A stretch of DNA of 64,000 bases from Streptomyces sp. WM6386 (GTDB taxonomy: Bacteria; Actinomycetota; Actinomycetes; Streptomycetales; Streptomycetaceae): assembly GCF_000972385.1 (NCBI RefSeq), contig NZ_JXTE01000038.1, forward strand, positions 62,001-126,000, given 5' to 3'. Shown in pieces: positions 18,496 to 27,235 of this stretch (its first letter is position 1; every line of letters begins with the position of its first letter). The translations under genes were made by a program, and so were the position numbers. The notes beneath the pieces were generated by a model. The model was not told where the DNA came from. It searched no databases and saw only the letters and a list, made by a program, of their open reading frames with translations.

Positions 18496-19380
18496 TCAGC
18501 CCTTGGTCAGGTCGCGTCGCGAGAAGCGGAAGATGATGAGGGACACGCCCAGGCAGACGACGGTGAGCAGCGAGGCGATGGTGCTGCCGTAGCCGTAGTC
18601 GCCGTAGGAGAACGCGGTGCGGAACATGTACAGCGTCAGGGGTGTCGTGTCGCTGCCCGGCCCGCCGTTGGTCAGGGCCAGGACCGAGTCGAACACCTTG
18701 AGCGTGCCGTTGATGCTGAACACGGCTGACGCCAGCACCACCGGCCAGGACAGCGGCAGGACGATGTGCCGGATCAGCCGCCATCCCGTGGCGCCGTCCA
18801 GCCGCGCCGACTCGAGGGTCTCCTCGGGGATGTCGAGCAGTCCCGCGTAGATCAGCACGCCGTAGAAGCCCATGGAGCGCCACACATCCATGACCACCAG
18901 GACGAGGAAGGCCCCGCCGCCGCCGGCGAACCAGTCCCCGTGGTGGATGCCCAGCGCTTCGATGGCGGTGTTGGCCAGGCCGTTCTGCGGCGCGACGGCG
19001 AAGAGTTTCTGGAACATCAGGGCCACGGCGACCGTGGGAAGGATGACCGGGAAGAACACCAGGGTGCGGATGAGCGCGGACGACTTGCGCAGGACGAACA
19101 CGTAGAGCAGGGCGAGCAGGTAGCCGCAGAGCACCTGCCCGACGCTGACGACGACCCCGTACTTGAAGGTGAACCACAGCGCCGAGTGCGCCTGCGGATC
19201 GTGCCACAGCTTCTCGAAGTTGCCGAAGCCGTCGAAGGTGAACCCCTCGATGACGTTCCCTTTGAAGAAGGTGTATCCCAGGGACCAGCCCATCGGCACC
19301 AGCATCACCAGTGTGTAGACGAGCAAGGCCGGTCCCAGCAGGATGGCGAGGGCGCGGCGATCTCCCAGAACTGAACGCAT
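18496..19380 (-). CDS. Carbohydrate ABC transporter permease (MalF type)
   Basis: This 294-aa subunit has six hydrophobic helices and an EAA loop (ETLESARLDGATGWRLIRHI). It forms the channel heterodimer with the next-downstream permease. It lies 54 nt after the substrate-binding lipoprotein gene and 6 nt before the second permease. Its length is typical of MalF-like proteins that lack the large periplasmic P2 loop. Transport direction is import, powered by an ATPase encoded elsewhere. Confidence 0.93.
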   Translation of the reverse strand: MRSVLGDRRALAILLGPALLVYTLVMLVPMGWSLGYTFFKGNVIEGFTFDGFGNFEKLWHDPQAHSALWFTFKYGVVVSVGQVLCGYLLALLYVFVLRKSSALIRTLVFFPVILPTVAVALMFQKLFAVAPQNGLANTAIEALGIHHGDWFAGGGGAFLVLVVMDVWRSMGFYGVLIYAGLLDIPEETLESARLDGATGWRLIRHIVLPLSWPVVLASAVFSINGTLKVFDSVLALTNGGPGSDTTPLTLYMFRTAFSYGDYGYGSTIASLLTVVCLGVSLIIFRFSRRDLTKG

Positions 19381-19434
19381 GACGGCTCTTTCGAAGGGGT
19401 CGGTACGGCTGATGGCGGCGGTGGTTCGGACGGG

Positions 19435-20733
19435 TCAGCCGTTGTCGAGGTCCGCCTGGACCTTGGCCATGAAGTCCTTCGCGGAGAGGGATCCGGTGAC
19501 CAGTGGCGCGGCGTTGGTCTGGCTGGTCGCGGTCGCCTTGGTGTTGAACAGTGCCTCGAACCACAGGGTGCTGGTCGTGGTCTTCGTGATGGTGTCCTGG
19601 ACCGTCTGTGTGAGCGCCGGCAGTGTGCCGGTGTCGCCGTTGGGCTTGAACCCGGAGACCGTGCCCTGCTCCTTGAGCGAGGCGGCGCCGTAGTTCTTGG
19701 CGGTGCAGGCGAGCCAGTCGCCGACCTCGGAGTTGTACGCCTTGGCCGAGACGGCGACCGGGAGGCCGACGTTGGCCGGGATCTGGTCCGCGGACCCCTT
19801 GCCGCCGGACACGGTCGGGAACGGCATGAAGCCGACGTTGGCGGCTCCGACCTTGTTCTTGGTCTTGTCGTTGAGGTCGCCCAGCGCCCAGCTGCCCATG
19901 TAGAACATGGCGGCCTTGCCGGTCAGGAACTGCTGCGCCGCGGTGTCGTAGTCGATCGATCCGACGCCCTTGCCGAAGTAGCCCGCCTTGCCGAGGTCGG
20001 CGATGGCCTGGGCGGCCTTGACGTACGCGGGATCGGTCAGCTTGGCCTTGCCGTCCGCGACCGCCTGCAGGGCGTCGGGGCCCAGTTCACGGTAGAGGTA
20101 GCTGCTGACGAGACGAGTGAGGGGCCAGCCCTCCTTGCCGGCGGCGGAGAAGGGGATGACGTCTGCCTTCTTCAGCTTCGCCGCCGCCGCGACCAGTTCG
20201 TCGTACGTGGTCGGGACAGCGATGTCGTGGGCGGCGAGGAGCTTCTTGTTGAACCAGATGCCCTCGATGTTGAACTGGTACGGCATCACGTTGAACTTGC
20301 CGTACAGGTTCTCCACCGTCTTGACGGCGGCCGGCTGGATGTCGTCCCACACCCCGAGATCCTTGAGCGTCTTCTCCAGGTCGAGGACCTGCCCTGCCTT
20401 GTCCAGGGTCTTGGTCAGCGCCGGAGTGCCGCCGGCCGCGAACTGCACCGGCAGCGCGTTCTGGCCGGCGAGAAGCTGCACCTTCTGGTCGACGTTGCTG
20501 ATCGGCAGCGTCTGGATCTTCAGCGGCAGAGCCGTGTTCTGCGTCTTGCAGGCGCCGGTGCTCAGGGACTTGAGCTCCTGCTGCACGATGTGGTTGTCGT
20601 CGTTGATGGTGAGCGAGTATTCCGTGGCGCCGCTGCTCGACGAGTTCGTGCCACCGCAGGCGCTCAGCAGAAGACCGGCGGAGGTGGTGGTTGCCAGGAC
20701 GGCAAGGGTGCGGGGCTTGAGGGTGTGGTGCAC
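19435..20733 (-). CDS. Sugar-binding lipoprotein of the rhamnoside ABC importer
   Basis: This 432-aa extracellular solute-binding protein (family 1, MalE-like) captures oligosaccharide for the two permeases downstream. It has a lipoprotein signal peptide with lipobox LLSAC and Cys at residue 26. The start is GTG 20733, preceded by GAGGAG at good spacing. An in-frame ATG at 20775 would place the start inside the operator, before this ribosome-binding site and signal peptide. The gene opens the four-gene operon and carries its promoter and a LacI-type operator just upstream. Probable substrate: rhamnose-containing oligosaccharides, inferred from the operon. Confidence 0.92.
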   Translation of the reverse strand: MHHTLKPRTLAVLATTTSAGLLLSACGGTNSSSSGATEYSLTINDDNHIVQQELKSLSTGACKTQNTALPLKIQTLPISNVDQKVQLLAGQNALPVQFAAGGTPALTKTLDKAGQVLDLEKTLKDLGVWDDIQPAAVKTVENLYGKFNVMPYQFNIEGIWFNKKLLAAHDIAVPTTYDELVAAAAKLKKADVIPFSAAGKEGWPLTRLVSSYLYRELGPDALQAVADGKAKLTDPAYVKAAQAIADLGKAGYFGKGVGSIDYDTAAQQFLTGKAAMFYMGSWALGDLNDKTKNKVGAANVGFMPFPTVSGGKGSADQIPANVGLPVAVSAKAYNSEVGDWLACTAKNYGAASLKEQGTVSGFKPNGDTGTLPALTQTVQDTITKTTTSTLWFEALFNTKATATSQTNAAPLVTGSLSAKDFMAKVQADLDNG

Positions 20734-20760
20734 GGGGTTGCTCCTCGCGGTGCACAGCGC

Positions 20761-20776
20761 ATTGAAGCGCTTCAAT
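20761..20776. promoter_or_regulatory. LacI-type operator, perfect 16-bp palindrome
   Basis: ATTGAAGCGCTTCAAT is a perfect palindrome with the central CG typical of LacI-family operators. It lies between the predicted transcription start and the ribosome-binding site of the sugar-binding protein gene. A bound repressor would block initiation or elongation of the rhamnosidase operon. Confidence 0.8.
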
Positions 20777-20786
20777 GTTGCCCCGG

Positions 20787-20816
20787 AACCTACGGCCCAC
20801 TACGCGGCCATGTCAA
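20787..20816 (-). promoter_or_regulatory. Promoter of the rhamnosidase ABC operon
   Basis: On the minus strand, TTGACA (20811-20816) and TAGGTT (20787-20792) are separated by 18 nt, a strong match to the vegetative sigma-factor consensus of Streptomyces. The predicted start near 20780 puts the palindromic operator at about +5 to +20. Confidence 0.65.
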
Positions 20817-20921
20817 GGATGATTCGCCGGTATTTCCGAATCGCGATGTGTGCACAACGCCGGGAATCGGGCACGCCGGAGGCGAGCCCGTCAGAGGCGG
20901 TGACGGCTGCGGACTACGGAC

Positions 20922-21965
20922 TCAGCGCGGCGTGCTGGCGCGGACGACCAACTCGGGTTCGAGTACGACGGTGGCATGCCGGTGCTGCGCGCCCGAGGCC
21001 ACCTCGTCCATCAGCAACCGCATCGCTTCCCGGCCCATCGCCCGCCCCGGCAGGTCCACCGCGGTCAGGGGCACGGCCGCGGAACCGGCCGTCCGGTTGT
21101 TCTCGCACCCGACGACAGCCACCTGGTCGGGTACGCCGATCCCCGCCACCGTGTGCAGTTCGTGGATGATGCCGTTGGCCAGTTCGTCGGCGACGACGAC
21201 GAGGCCGTCGGGCAGGTCGCCGGGCTCCCGCCCGGCGAGCGCCTTGCCGACCAGGTGCCCGTGCGCCGTGGTCAGGCCGACGCTGTCGATCTCCTCCAGC
21301 GTCACGCGGGCACCGGCCTCCTCGACCGCCGCGTGCACCCCTCTGCGCCGGTCACGCACGGGCTGGTAGTCGTCGTGCGCGACCACGTACGCCAGCCTGG
21401 TGCGTCCGGTGTCGATGAGGTGGCGCGCCGCGAGATATCCCACGTGCTCGTTGTTGACCAGCACCGAGCAGCAAGTGCCCGGTTTCGGAGAGAAGTTGAG
21501 GAGCACGATCTGGCGTCCGTGCGAGCGCATCCGGGCGATGCCGTCGGTGGAGTCCTCCATGGGGGCCAGCAGCACGCCGGTCACCCGGGCCTCGTCGAAA
21601 ACGTCCAGGTACTCGTCCTGGAGCCCCATGTCGCATGTCGTGTTCGCGAGCAACAGGTTGAGGCCGGCCCTGCGGGCGGCCTCCTGCGCTCCGTGTGCCA
21701 TGTCGATGAACAGGGAGTTCTCGATGTCCGCGAGCACCATGCCGACGCTGTCGTTCGACCCCGAGGCCAGCGACCGGGCCGCATCGTTGCGCACGAATCC
21801 CAGCCGGCTGATGGCGTCGCGCACTCGCTGCGCCGTCACGGGGCTGACCTTGGCCGGATGGTTCAGGACGTTGGAAACCGTGCCGAGGGAGACGCCCGCC
21901 GCCTTCGCGACGTCCTGCATGCTCGGACCGGCGTGTCCATTTGCTCGCGGACCTGCGGCTGCCAC
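20922..21965 (-). CDS. LacI-family transcription repressor (rhamnoside/arabinan module)
   Basis: This 347-aa repressor has the N-terminal LacI helix-turn-helix (MQDVAKAAGVSLGTVSNVLN) and hinge (SRLGFVRNDAARSLASG), then a periplasmic-binding-protein-like sugar sensor domain. The start is GTG with GAGGAG upstream. It probably binds the operators at 20761, 22045 and 22287, controlling the ABC-rhamnosidase operon, itself and the arabinanase, and is released by an imported sugar. The three sites share a 16-bp palindromic layout; the regulator-site link is inference from position and family. Confidence 0.92.
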   Translation of the reverse strand: MAAAGPRANGHAGPSMQDVAKAAGVSLGTVSNVLNHPAKVSPVTAQRVRDAISRLGFVRNDAARSLASGSNDSVGMVLADIENSLFIDMAHGAQEAARRAGLNLLLANTTCDMGLQDEYLDVFDEARVTGVLLAPMEDSTDGIARMRSHGRQIVLLNFSPKPGTCCSVLVNNEHVGYLAARHLIDTGRTRLAYVVAHDDYQPVRDRRRGVHAAVEEAGARVTLEEIDSVGLTTAHGHLVGKALAGREPGDLPDGLVVVADELANGIIHELHTVAGIGVPDQVAVVGCENNRTAGSAAVPLTAVDLPGRAMGREAMRLLMDEVASGAQHRHATVVLEPELVVRASTPR

Positions 21966-22029
21966 GACGCTCCTCGGCCTTTGGGTCTCGTTCGGCCCGG
22001 CCGGGGGCCGGGCCGGTTTGAACAGACGC

Positions 22030-22060
22030 AGGATACACGTTTGCGTTAAAGCGCTCCAAC
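22030..22060 (-). promoter_or_regulatory. lacI-type gene promoter with overlapping operator
   Basis: TTGGAG (22054-22059) and TATCCT (22030-22035) are spaced 18 nt on the minus strand. The operator-like GTTAAAGCGCTCCAAC (22045-22060) overlaps the -35 element, so the repressor probably regulates itself. The operator is a degraded copy of the palindrome at 20761. Confidence 0.5.
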
Positions 22061-22242
22061 GCCGCTGTCCGACGCGCCCTCAAACCCGCTGGACACCCAT
22101 ACGTATATGCAGGTCACGGCAGTTCGCCGCTGCCCTCCACGCACTGCCGCGCTCCTCGGGCAGGCCCGCTCGCCGGGCCTCCCTCCAGAAGCGACGCCCG
22201 GCACGGGACCCGCTGCCGCCTGCGGGATAAGCGTGCGAGCCC

Positions 22243-22302
22243 TTGACGTTCCGCCCGGAGAATGCCAGCCTCTCACCGCTGAAGTGATTGAAGCGTATCA
22301 AT
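22243..22302 (+). promoter_or_regulatory. Promoter and LacI-type operator of the arabinanase gene
   Basis: TTGACG (22243-22248) and CAGCCT (22266-22271) are spaced 17 nt. The operator-like ATTGAAGCGTATCAAT (22287-22302) lies just after the predicted transcription start near 22278. It matches the perfect palindrome at 20761 at 14 of 16 positions, the same arrangement as at the ABC operon. Confidence 0.6.
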
Positions 22303-22686
22303 CTGCCTTCCAGCTCTTGCATGCCGACCCACGCGGCGACCTCCCCACAGCCGCACCCGGCCATGCAGAGGCCTGACCATGTGCTCCGGTTCTGCGCCGG
22401 AACACACGGTCGGCTCCCGCGCCGCAGACCCCGCCCGCCGTCCTTCTCTCACCGTCGAGGGAGTCGCGAAGTCATGACAGCCGGCCCCGGCGCCCCACGC
22501 CGGGACCGTTTACCGACGCCACAGCCGCTCCTCCGGACAACTGTCGTCCGGGCACCCCCAAGCCCGGGCGGCGGTGCAGGGACGGGTACGCACCGGGCCG
22601 CACAGGGCGGCGGGCCTCCGCGGGCCGACGGCCGAACACCGGCCGGCCGCTCGCACCCACGCATCAGCGAAACAAAGGAGTCTCGT
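22303..22686 (+). other. Long 5' leader of the arabinanase gene
   Basis: If the promoter call is right, the arabinanase message has a ~400-nt leader. I find no coding region here with a convincing start and family match, and no riboswitch class I recognise. The region is GC-rich and could hold a structured leader or a second, nearer promoter. Confidence 0.35.
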
Positions 22687-24117
22687 ATGGTCAGCCACCA
22701 CATCGGAGGCGCATACCCCGGAATCCGCAGACGGCGTATCTCTCCCACGCTTGCCGCGATCCTGGCCGCCCTCGTGACCGTCATCGCCCTGGTCACCGCC
22801 GGCCAGGCGAAGGCACTCAGCGGAGACGTCCGGATGCACGACCCGAGCCTCATCAAGGTCGGCAGCTGCTACTACGGCTTCTCCACCGGGTTCGAGAACG
22901 ACTCGCTCAATCCCAGCGGATCCATCACCATCCGCAAGACGTGCGCCGGCACCGCGGCGACCGGCTGGACAAAGGTGGGCAACGTCTGGGGGACGACCCC
23001 GTCCTGGATCACCAGCAAGCTCGGCTCGACCCCGCCGAACATCTGGGCCCCCGACATCAAGTACTTCAACGGCAAGTACCACCTGTACTACGCCGGCTCG
23101 CTCTGGGGCACGAACTACGCGGTGATGGGCCTGGCCACGGCCACGAACATCGAGGGCCCGTGGACGGACCAGGGCATGGTCACGGACGTCAACTACCCGA
23201 TAGACCCCAACGTCGACTGGGGCCCCGACGGCCGGCTGTACATCTCCTGGGGTTCCTGGACCGGCAGTGGCACCTATATGCACGTCCTGGACACCGCCAC
23301 CGGCAAACTGTCCACCAGCGACAACAACCTCTGGCACATCGCCATCGACATCGAGAACCCGACGATCATCCTCAACGGTGGCTACTACTACCTCTTCGGC
23401 TCCAAGGGCCTGTGCTGCAGCGGGACCAGCAGCACCTACTACACCGTGGTCGGACGGTCCACCAGCATCACCGGCCCCTACCTCGACCAGAGCGGCACGA
23501 ACATGGCCTCCGGCGGCGGAACCACCATCCTCACCGGCGCCTACCCCAGGGTGGCCGCGGGCGGCGCCGACGCCTACGACGACGGCACGTCCAAGTTCCT
23601 CGCCTACCACTACTACAACGGCGACAACTCCGGGCAGGAGACCCTCGACATCCGTCAGGTGACCTTCGCGGGCGGCTGGCCCGTCCTCGCGAGTCCCCTC
23701 GGAGCCGCCAACAATCACCTGCTCAACCGCAACAGCGGCAAGTGCGCGGACGTCTGGTCCCTGAGCACGGCGGACGGCGCGGCGGTCAACTCCGGCAACT
23801 GCAATTCCGGCGCCAACCAGCAGTGGGTACCCACCGCCGTGGGCTCCAACTACGAGCTGGTCAACGTCAACAGCGGCAAGTGCCTGCAGATCGCCGGCGC
23901 CTCCACCGCCAACGGCGCGGTGGCCGTCCAGTCGACGTGCACCGGTGCCTCGCACCAGCTGTGGACGAAGACACCGGTGATCGGCGGCTATGTCACCTTC
24001 ACCAACGTCAACAGCGGTAAGTGCCTGGAGGTCGCCGGGGCGTCCACCGCCAACGGCGCGGCCCTGGACCAGTCGACCTGCGCCACCGGCGCGAACCACC
24101 AGTGGATGGTCGTCTGA
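22687..24117 (+). CDS. Secreted GH43 arabinanase-like enzyme with ricin-type lectin domain
   Basis: This 476-aa exoenzyme has an Arg-rich signal peptide (RRRR before the hydrophobic core, cleavage likely after AKA at ~43). The GH43 five-blade propeller is marked by MHDPSLIK, WAPDIKYFNGKYHLYYAGS and YPIDPNVDWGPDGRLY, and by IENPTII, which holds the probable acid Glu; the order resembles endo-1,5-alpha-L-arabinanases. A ricin-B/CBM13 domain closes the protein, with repeats around NSGKCADV, NSGKCLQIAG and NSGKCLEVAG and their Q-x-W motifs. It probably cuts arabinan side chains outside the cell. ATG 22687 follows AAGGAG. A LacI-type operator lies about 385 nt upstream. Confidence 0.9.
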   Translation: MVSHHIGGAYPGIRRRRISPTLAAILAALVTVIALVTAGQAKALSGDVRMHDPSLIKVGSCYYGFSTGFENDSLNPSGSITIRKTCAGTAATGWTKVGNVWGTTPSWITSKLGSTPPNIWAPDIKYFNGKYHLYYAGSLWGTNYAVMGLATATNIEGPWTDQGMVTDVNYPIDPNVDWGPDGRLYISWGSWTGSGTYMHVLDTATGKLSTSDNNLWHIAIDIENPTIILNGGYYYLFGSKGLCCSGTSSTYYTVVGRSTSITGPYLDQSGTNMASGGGTTILTGAYPRVAAGGADAYDDGTSKFLAYHYYNGDNSGQETLDIRQVTFAGGWPVLASPLGAANNHLLNRNSGKCADVWSLSTADGAAVNSGNCNSGANQQWVPTAVGSNYELVNVNSGKCLQIAGASTANGAVAVQSTCTGASHQLWTKTPVIGGYVTFTNVNSGKCLEVAGASTANGAALDQSTCATGANHQWMVV

Positions 24118-24177
24118 CGGCTCGGCTCCGGCAAACAGCGTCCCGCCGACGGCACGACACCGTTCGAGGAGATGCGC

Positions 24178-24214
24178 ACCCGGGCGGCGCGGACAAGGTT
24201 CCGCCCGCCCGGGT
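24178..24214. terminator. GC-rich hairpin after the arabinanase gene
   Basis: ACCCGGGCGG... pairs with ...CCGCCCGGGT to form a long stem with a one-base bulge and a loop around CAAGGT. It lies 60 nt after the arabinanase stop and before the convergent histidine kinase stop, so it could serve both. There is no U-tract, as is common in Streptomyces. Confidence 0.5.
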
Positions 24215-24335
24215 TGCTGCCCAGCAGGTCGACGAAGCAGGCCCGATCGCTGTCGGGTTCGCCTGACCGCGAGACGGCTCTGGAACAGCCGCCACAGCAG
24301 GGGATCGTCGTCCGGCACCAGCGGCGATCCCCTGT

Positions 24336-25778
24336 TCAGCGAGATCGCCCACGCCCCGACCGACTCAGCCTCAGTTCGAACAAGGCACCTCCACCGGGAG
24401 CGTCACTGACTGTCAATGTGCCTCCGTGGCGTACGGCGATGTCCTTCGCGATGGCGAGGCCCAGGCCGGCGCCGCCGTCGTCCCGGGCTCGGGACTCGTC
24501 GAGACGGACGAACCGCTCAAAGATGCGGTCGCGGTCGGCGAGGGGGACGCCCGAGCCGTCGTCGGCGACCTGGAGGACCACCTGGTCGGCGGCCGTGCGC
24601 AGGGTGACGGCGACGCGATCGCGGGCGTGCCGACGGGCGTTGTCCAGGAGATTGCCGAGGACACGGCAGATCTGGCTGCGGGAGCCGTGCACCTCCACGG
24701 ACGCGACGCTGTCGAGGGTCACCCCGTCCCGGGAGGACACTTCCTGCGCCACCACCGCCGCCAGGTCGAAGCGAGCGTCCGGTGGGGGCCGCTCCCCCGC
24801 GTCCAGGCGGGCGAGCAGCAACAGGTCGGCAGCGAGGCTCTGCAGTCGTACGGTGTCCTCGACAGCCCCGTCCAGGTCCAGCAACTCCCGGTGCGCGGCG
24901 CCCACTTCGAGCTGGGTGCGCAAGGACGCGATGGGGCTCCGCAACTCGTGCGAGGCGTCGGCGACGAACGCGCGCTGTCGCGCGACCGAGGTCTCCAGGG
25001 CGGCAAGGGTCTCGTTCGTCGTGCGGGCCAGACGGGCGATCTCGTCGTGGGTGCGCGGCTCGGGGACCCGCCGTGACAGGTCCTCGGAGGCCATGATGGC
25101 GGCCATCTCGGCACGGATGCCCTCGACCGGGCGCAGCGCCCGTCTCGTGACGACGTACGTCATCCCGCTGACCGTCAGCAGCAGCAGCGGCAGCCCGATG
25201 AGCATCGTCGTCAACGCGACGTCGACGGCCTCCTCCTGGATGGACAGCGGGGCGCCCGCGTAGACGGTGAGCAGGACACCTCCCGACGTGATCACGTCGA
25301 CCGCGGCGAACCGGTACTTCGCCGTCATCCCCTCGACGGTCGCGGTGCCCTCGCCGTACCAGGTCTCGTCGGTGACCTCCCCGGTGGCGAGCGCGTCGTT
25401 GTCCTCCGTGTCCCGATCACCCTCCGCCTTGTCGTCGGCGTCGTCATTGGTCTCGGAGTTCAGCCGGTCCGAGGCGGCGGCGGTCACGTTCATGCCCTCG
25501 ACGTCCTCGCCGACCGCGACGGGCTTCTCGTCCCGGTCCAGGACCTCGACGGGGTTCTCGTCGCCGTCCGGCAGGTTCAGCTGGTCGTACGCGAACCCGT
25601 TCGCCAGCGCCGAGGCGGCGTTACGAGCGACGGAGTCGGCCTCGGCATCCGCCTTGTCGGTGAGGGTGAACCGCAGCGAGAGCACTACGGCGGTGCCCGC
25701 CGCGACCAGGGCGATGGCGACGACGACCGTCGCGGCGAGGGTGGCGCGCGCCCTGACCGAGCGGAGCCGGCGCTTCAC
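24336..25778 (-). CDS. Sensor histidine kinase (OmpR-type system)
   Basis: This 480-aa kinase has two transmembrane helices (about residues 12-34 and 190-210) flanking a ~150-residue external sensor domain with an acidic Asp/Glu-rich stretch near its middle. HAMP, dimerization and ATPase domains follow. The phospho-acceptor His is in DASHELRSPIASLRTQ. The ATPase boxes are NLLDNARRHA, VADDGSGVP and GAGLGLAIAKDI. Its GTG start overlaps the response-regulator stop by 4 nt, so the pair is coupled. The signal is unknown. It probably regulates the divergent PepSY protein gene. Confidence 0.93.
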   Translation of the reverse strand: MKRRLRSVRARATLAATVVVAIALVAAGTAVVLSLRFTLTDKADAEADSVARNAASALANGFAYDQLNLPDGDENPVEVLDRDEKPVAVGEDVEGMNVTAAASDRLNSETNDDADDKAEGDRDTEDNDALATGEVTDETWYGEGTATVEGMTAKYRFAAVDVITSGGVLLTVYAGAPLSIQEEAVDVALTTMLIGLPLLLLTVSGMTYVVTRRALRPVEGIRAEMAAIMASEDLSRRVPEPRTHDEIARLARTTNETLAALETSVARQRAFVADASHELRSPIASLRTQLEVGAAHRELLDLDGAVEDTVRLQSLAADLLLLARLDAGERPPPDARFDLAAVVAQEVSSRDGVTLDSVASVEVHGSRSQICRVLGNLLDNARRHARDRVAVTLRTAADQVVLQVADDGSGVPLADRDRIFERFVRLDESRARDDGGAGLGLAIAKDIAVRHGGTLTVSDAPGGGALFELRLSRSGRGRSR

Positions 25779-26443
25779 GGCCGGACCTCCAGCCTGTATC
25801 CGGCCCCACGTACCGTCTTGATGAGCGCTGGACCGAGCTTGCGGCGCAGCGTGCTGATGTAGACCTCGACGATGTTCGGGTCGCCCTCGTACGCGAAATC
25901 CCAGACGTGCTCCAGGATGTCGGGCTTCGAGACGACCTCACCGGCTCTCATCACGAGCTGCTCGAGGACGGAGAACTCCTTTGTGGTCAGGGTGATCTCG
26001 TCCTCGGCGAGGAAGACCCGTCGGGCCGCGGTGTCGACCTTCAGGTCGCCGACCGTGTGCACGGGTGAGGCTCCGCCCGTCGGCCCGCGCCGCCTGAGCA
26101 GCGCCTTCACCCGGGCGACGAGGACGACGTAGGAGAACGGCTTGGTGAGGTAGTCGTCGGCACCCGTGTCCAGGCCCTCCGCCTCGTCGTACTCGCCGTC
26201 CTTGGCGGTGAGCATCAGGATCGGCACGTCGTGGCCGCCGGCCCGCAGGGCGGCGCAGACACGGTAGCCGTTCATGCCCGGCAGCATGATGTCGAGGATC
26301 ACCAGGTCGTAGGCCCCCTCGCTCGCCCGGTGCAGGCCCTCGATCCCGTCGTGGACGACGTCCACGGCATACCCCTCGGCCGTCAGACCCTTGGCCAGCG
26401 ACAGCGCGAGCCGCTTCTCATCTTCCACGATCAACAGACGCAT
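25775..26443 (-). CDS. OmpR/PhoB-family response regulator
   Basis: This 222-aa regulator has a receiver domain with the phospho-Asp in DLVILDIMLPGMNGY, and Lys in the LTKPF loop. Its C-terminal winged helix contains TTKEFSVLEQLVMRAGEVVS and ends VRGAGYRLE. It is the cognate partner of the coupled kinase downstream. The start at 26443 is the only one giving the canonical MRLLIVEDE opening. Direct repeats upstream (26465-26511) are plausible binding sites, so it may regulate itself and the divergent PepSY gene. Confidence 0.94.
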   Translation of the reverse strand: MRLLIVEDEKRLALSLAKGLTAEGYAVDVVHDGIEGLHRASEGAYDLVILDIMLPGMNGYRVCAALRAGGHDVPILMLTAKDGEYDEAEGLDTGADDYLTKPFSYVVLVARVKALLRRRGPTGGASPVHTVGDLKVDTAARRVFLAEDEITLTTKEFSVLEQLVMRAGEVVSKPDILEHVWDFAYEGDPNIVEVYISTLRRKLGPALIKTVRGAGYRLEVRP

Positions 26444-26464
26444 GCGCTCAGCTTGGCAAACCGA

Positions 26465-26511
26465 ACCTGAAGCGGCCTTCAAGGGGCTTCAGCTCCGCTT
26501 CAGAGTCGGTC
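26465..26511. promoter_or_regulatory. Clustered CTTCA/TGAAG repeats, probable response-regulator boxes
   Basis: CTTCAAGGGG, CTTCAGCTCCG and CTTCAG occur in tandem at 10-11-nt steps, preceded by a CTGAAG copy in the other orientation. One-turn spacing is typical of dimers of OmpR-type regulators. The cluster lies between the divergent regulator and PepSY genes. Confidence 0.55.
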
Positions 26512-26560
26512 GGCCAGATTGAGTCCCGTCGAAGCAGTCGTTCGCAGTCTGGAGGAAGCC

Positions 26561-27235
26561 ATGAAGCGCAAGACCGTCATCGCCACCGTCGCGGCCGTCG
26601 CCCTGATCGGCGGCGGCACCGCGGCCGCCCTCGTGGGCTCGGGTGACGACGAAGGGCCGGCGAAGAAGACCGTGGCGGTGACGAACGACGTCAACGACAC
26701 CGATGGCACCGCCCAGGACGGGGCAGGGGACCGGTCCGCCCGCCCCACGGACGAGGCCTCCGAGGACAAGGCCGAGAACACCGCCGCGGCGAAGGCCGGA
26801 CAGATCACGGCCGCGGACGCGATCAGGGCGGCGCTGCGGCACACGACCGGTACGGCGGTCTCGGCCGACCTGGACGACGAGGGCACGGCCCACGTGTGGG
26901 AGGTCGATGTGCTGGCCAACGGGTCTACCTGGCACAGCATTCAGGTGGACCCCGCCGACGGCAAGGTCCTCGGCTCGCACACGGAGAAGAACGACGACGG
27001 TGACGACGCCGCCGAGACCGCGCAGATCCGTGCCGCCCTGAACGACACCTCCGTGAGCGCCGCGGAGGCCGCCGAGGCCGCCGCCGCCAAGGGCACGGTG
27101 ACCTCCGTCGACCTCGATGAGGAGAGCAGGGACGATGCCTGGGACGTCGACACCACCGCCGCCGACGGCACCGGCAGCGAATGGCATGTGAACCCCGACT
27201 CCGGCAAGGTCACCGCCGACCGCTCGAACGACTGA
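26561..27235 (+). CDS. PepSY-domain exported protein
   Basis: This 224-aa protein starts with a signal/anchor helix (MKRKTVIATVAAVALIGGG), then a Thr/Asp-rich linker. Two PepSY-like repeats follow, around residues 85-145 and 150-224, each with the strand pattern of W.V.V....T.H....D...GKV (WEVDVLANGSTWHSIQVDPA; WDVDTTAADGTGSEWHVNPD). PepSY domains often modulate proteases or act in the cell envelope. A clear GGAGGAA ribosome-binding site precedes the ATG. It is divergent from a two-component system and probably its target. Function inferred only. Confidence 0.75.
   Translation: MKRKTVIATVAAVALIGGGTAAALVGSGDDEGPAKKTVAVTNDVNDTDGTAQDGAGDRSARPTDEASEDKAENTAAAKAGQITAADAIRAALRHTTGTAVSADLDDEGTAHVWEVDVLANGSTWHSIQVDPADGKVLGSHTEKNDDGDDAAETAQIRAALNDTSVSAAEAAEAAAAKGTVTSVDLDEESRDDAWDVDTTAADGTGSEWHVNPDSGKVTADRSND

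Noticed and set aside
17597-19564. N-terminal extension of GH78 into the permease genes
   Set aside because: The real ATG overlaps the permease stop; the extension is a shadow of the permeases.
22107-22376. 89-aa plus-strand open frame in the arabinanase upstream region
   Set aside because: It runs across the promoter and operator, with no ribosome-binding site and no recognisable protein pattern.
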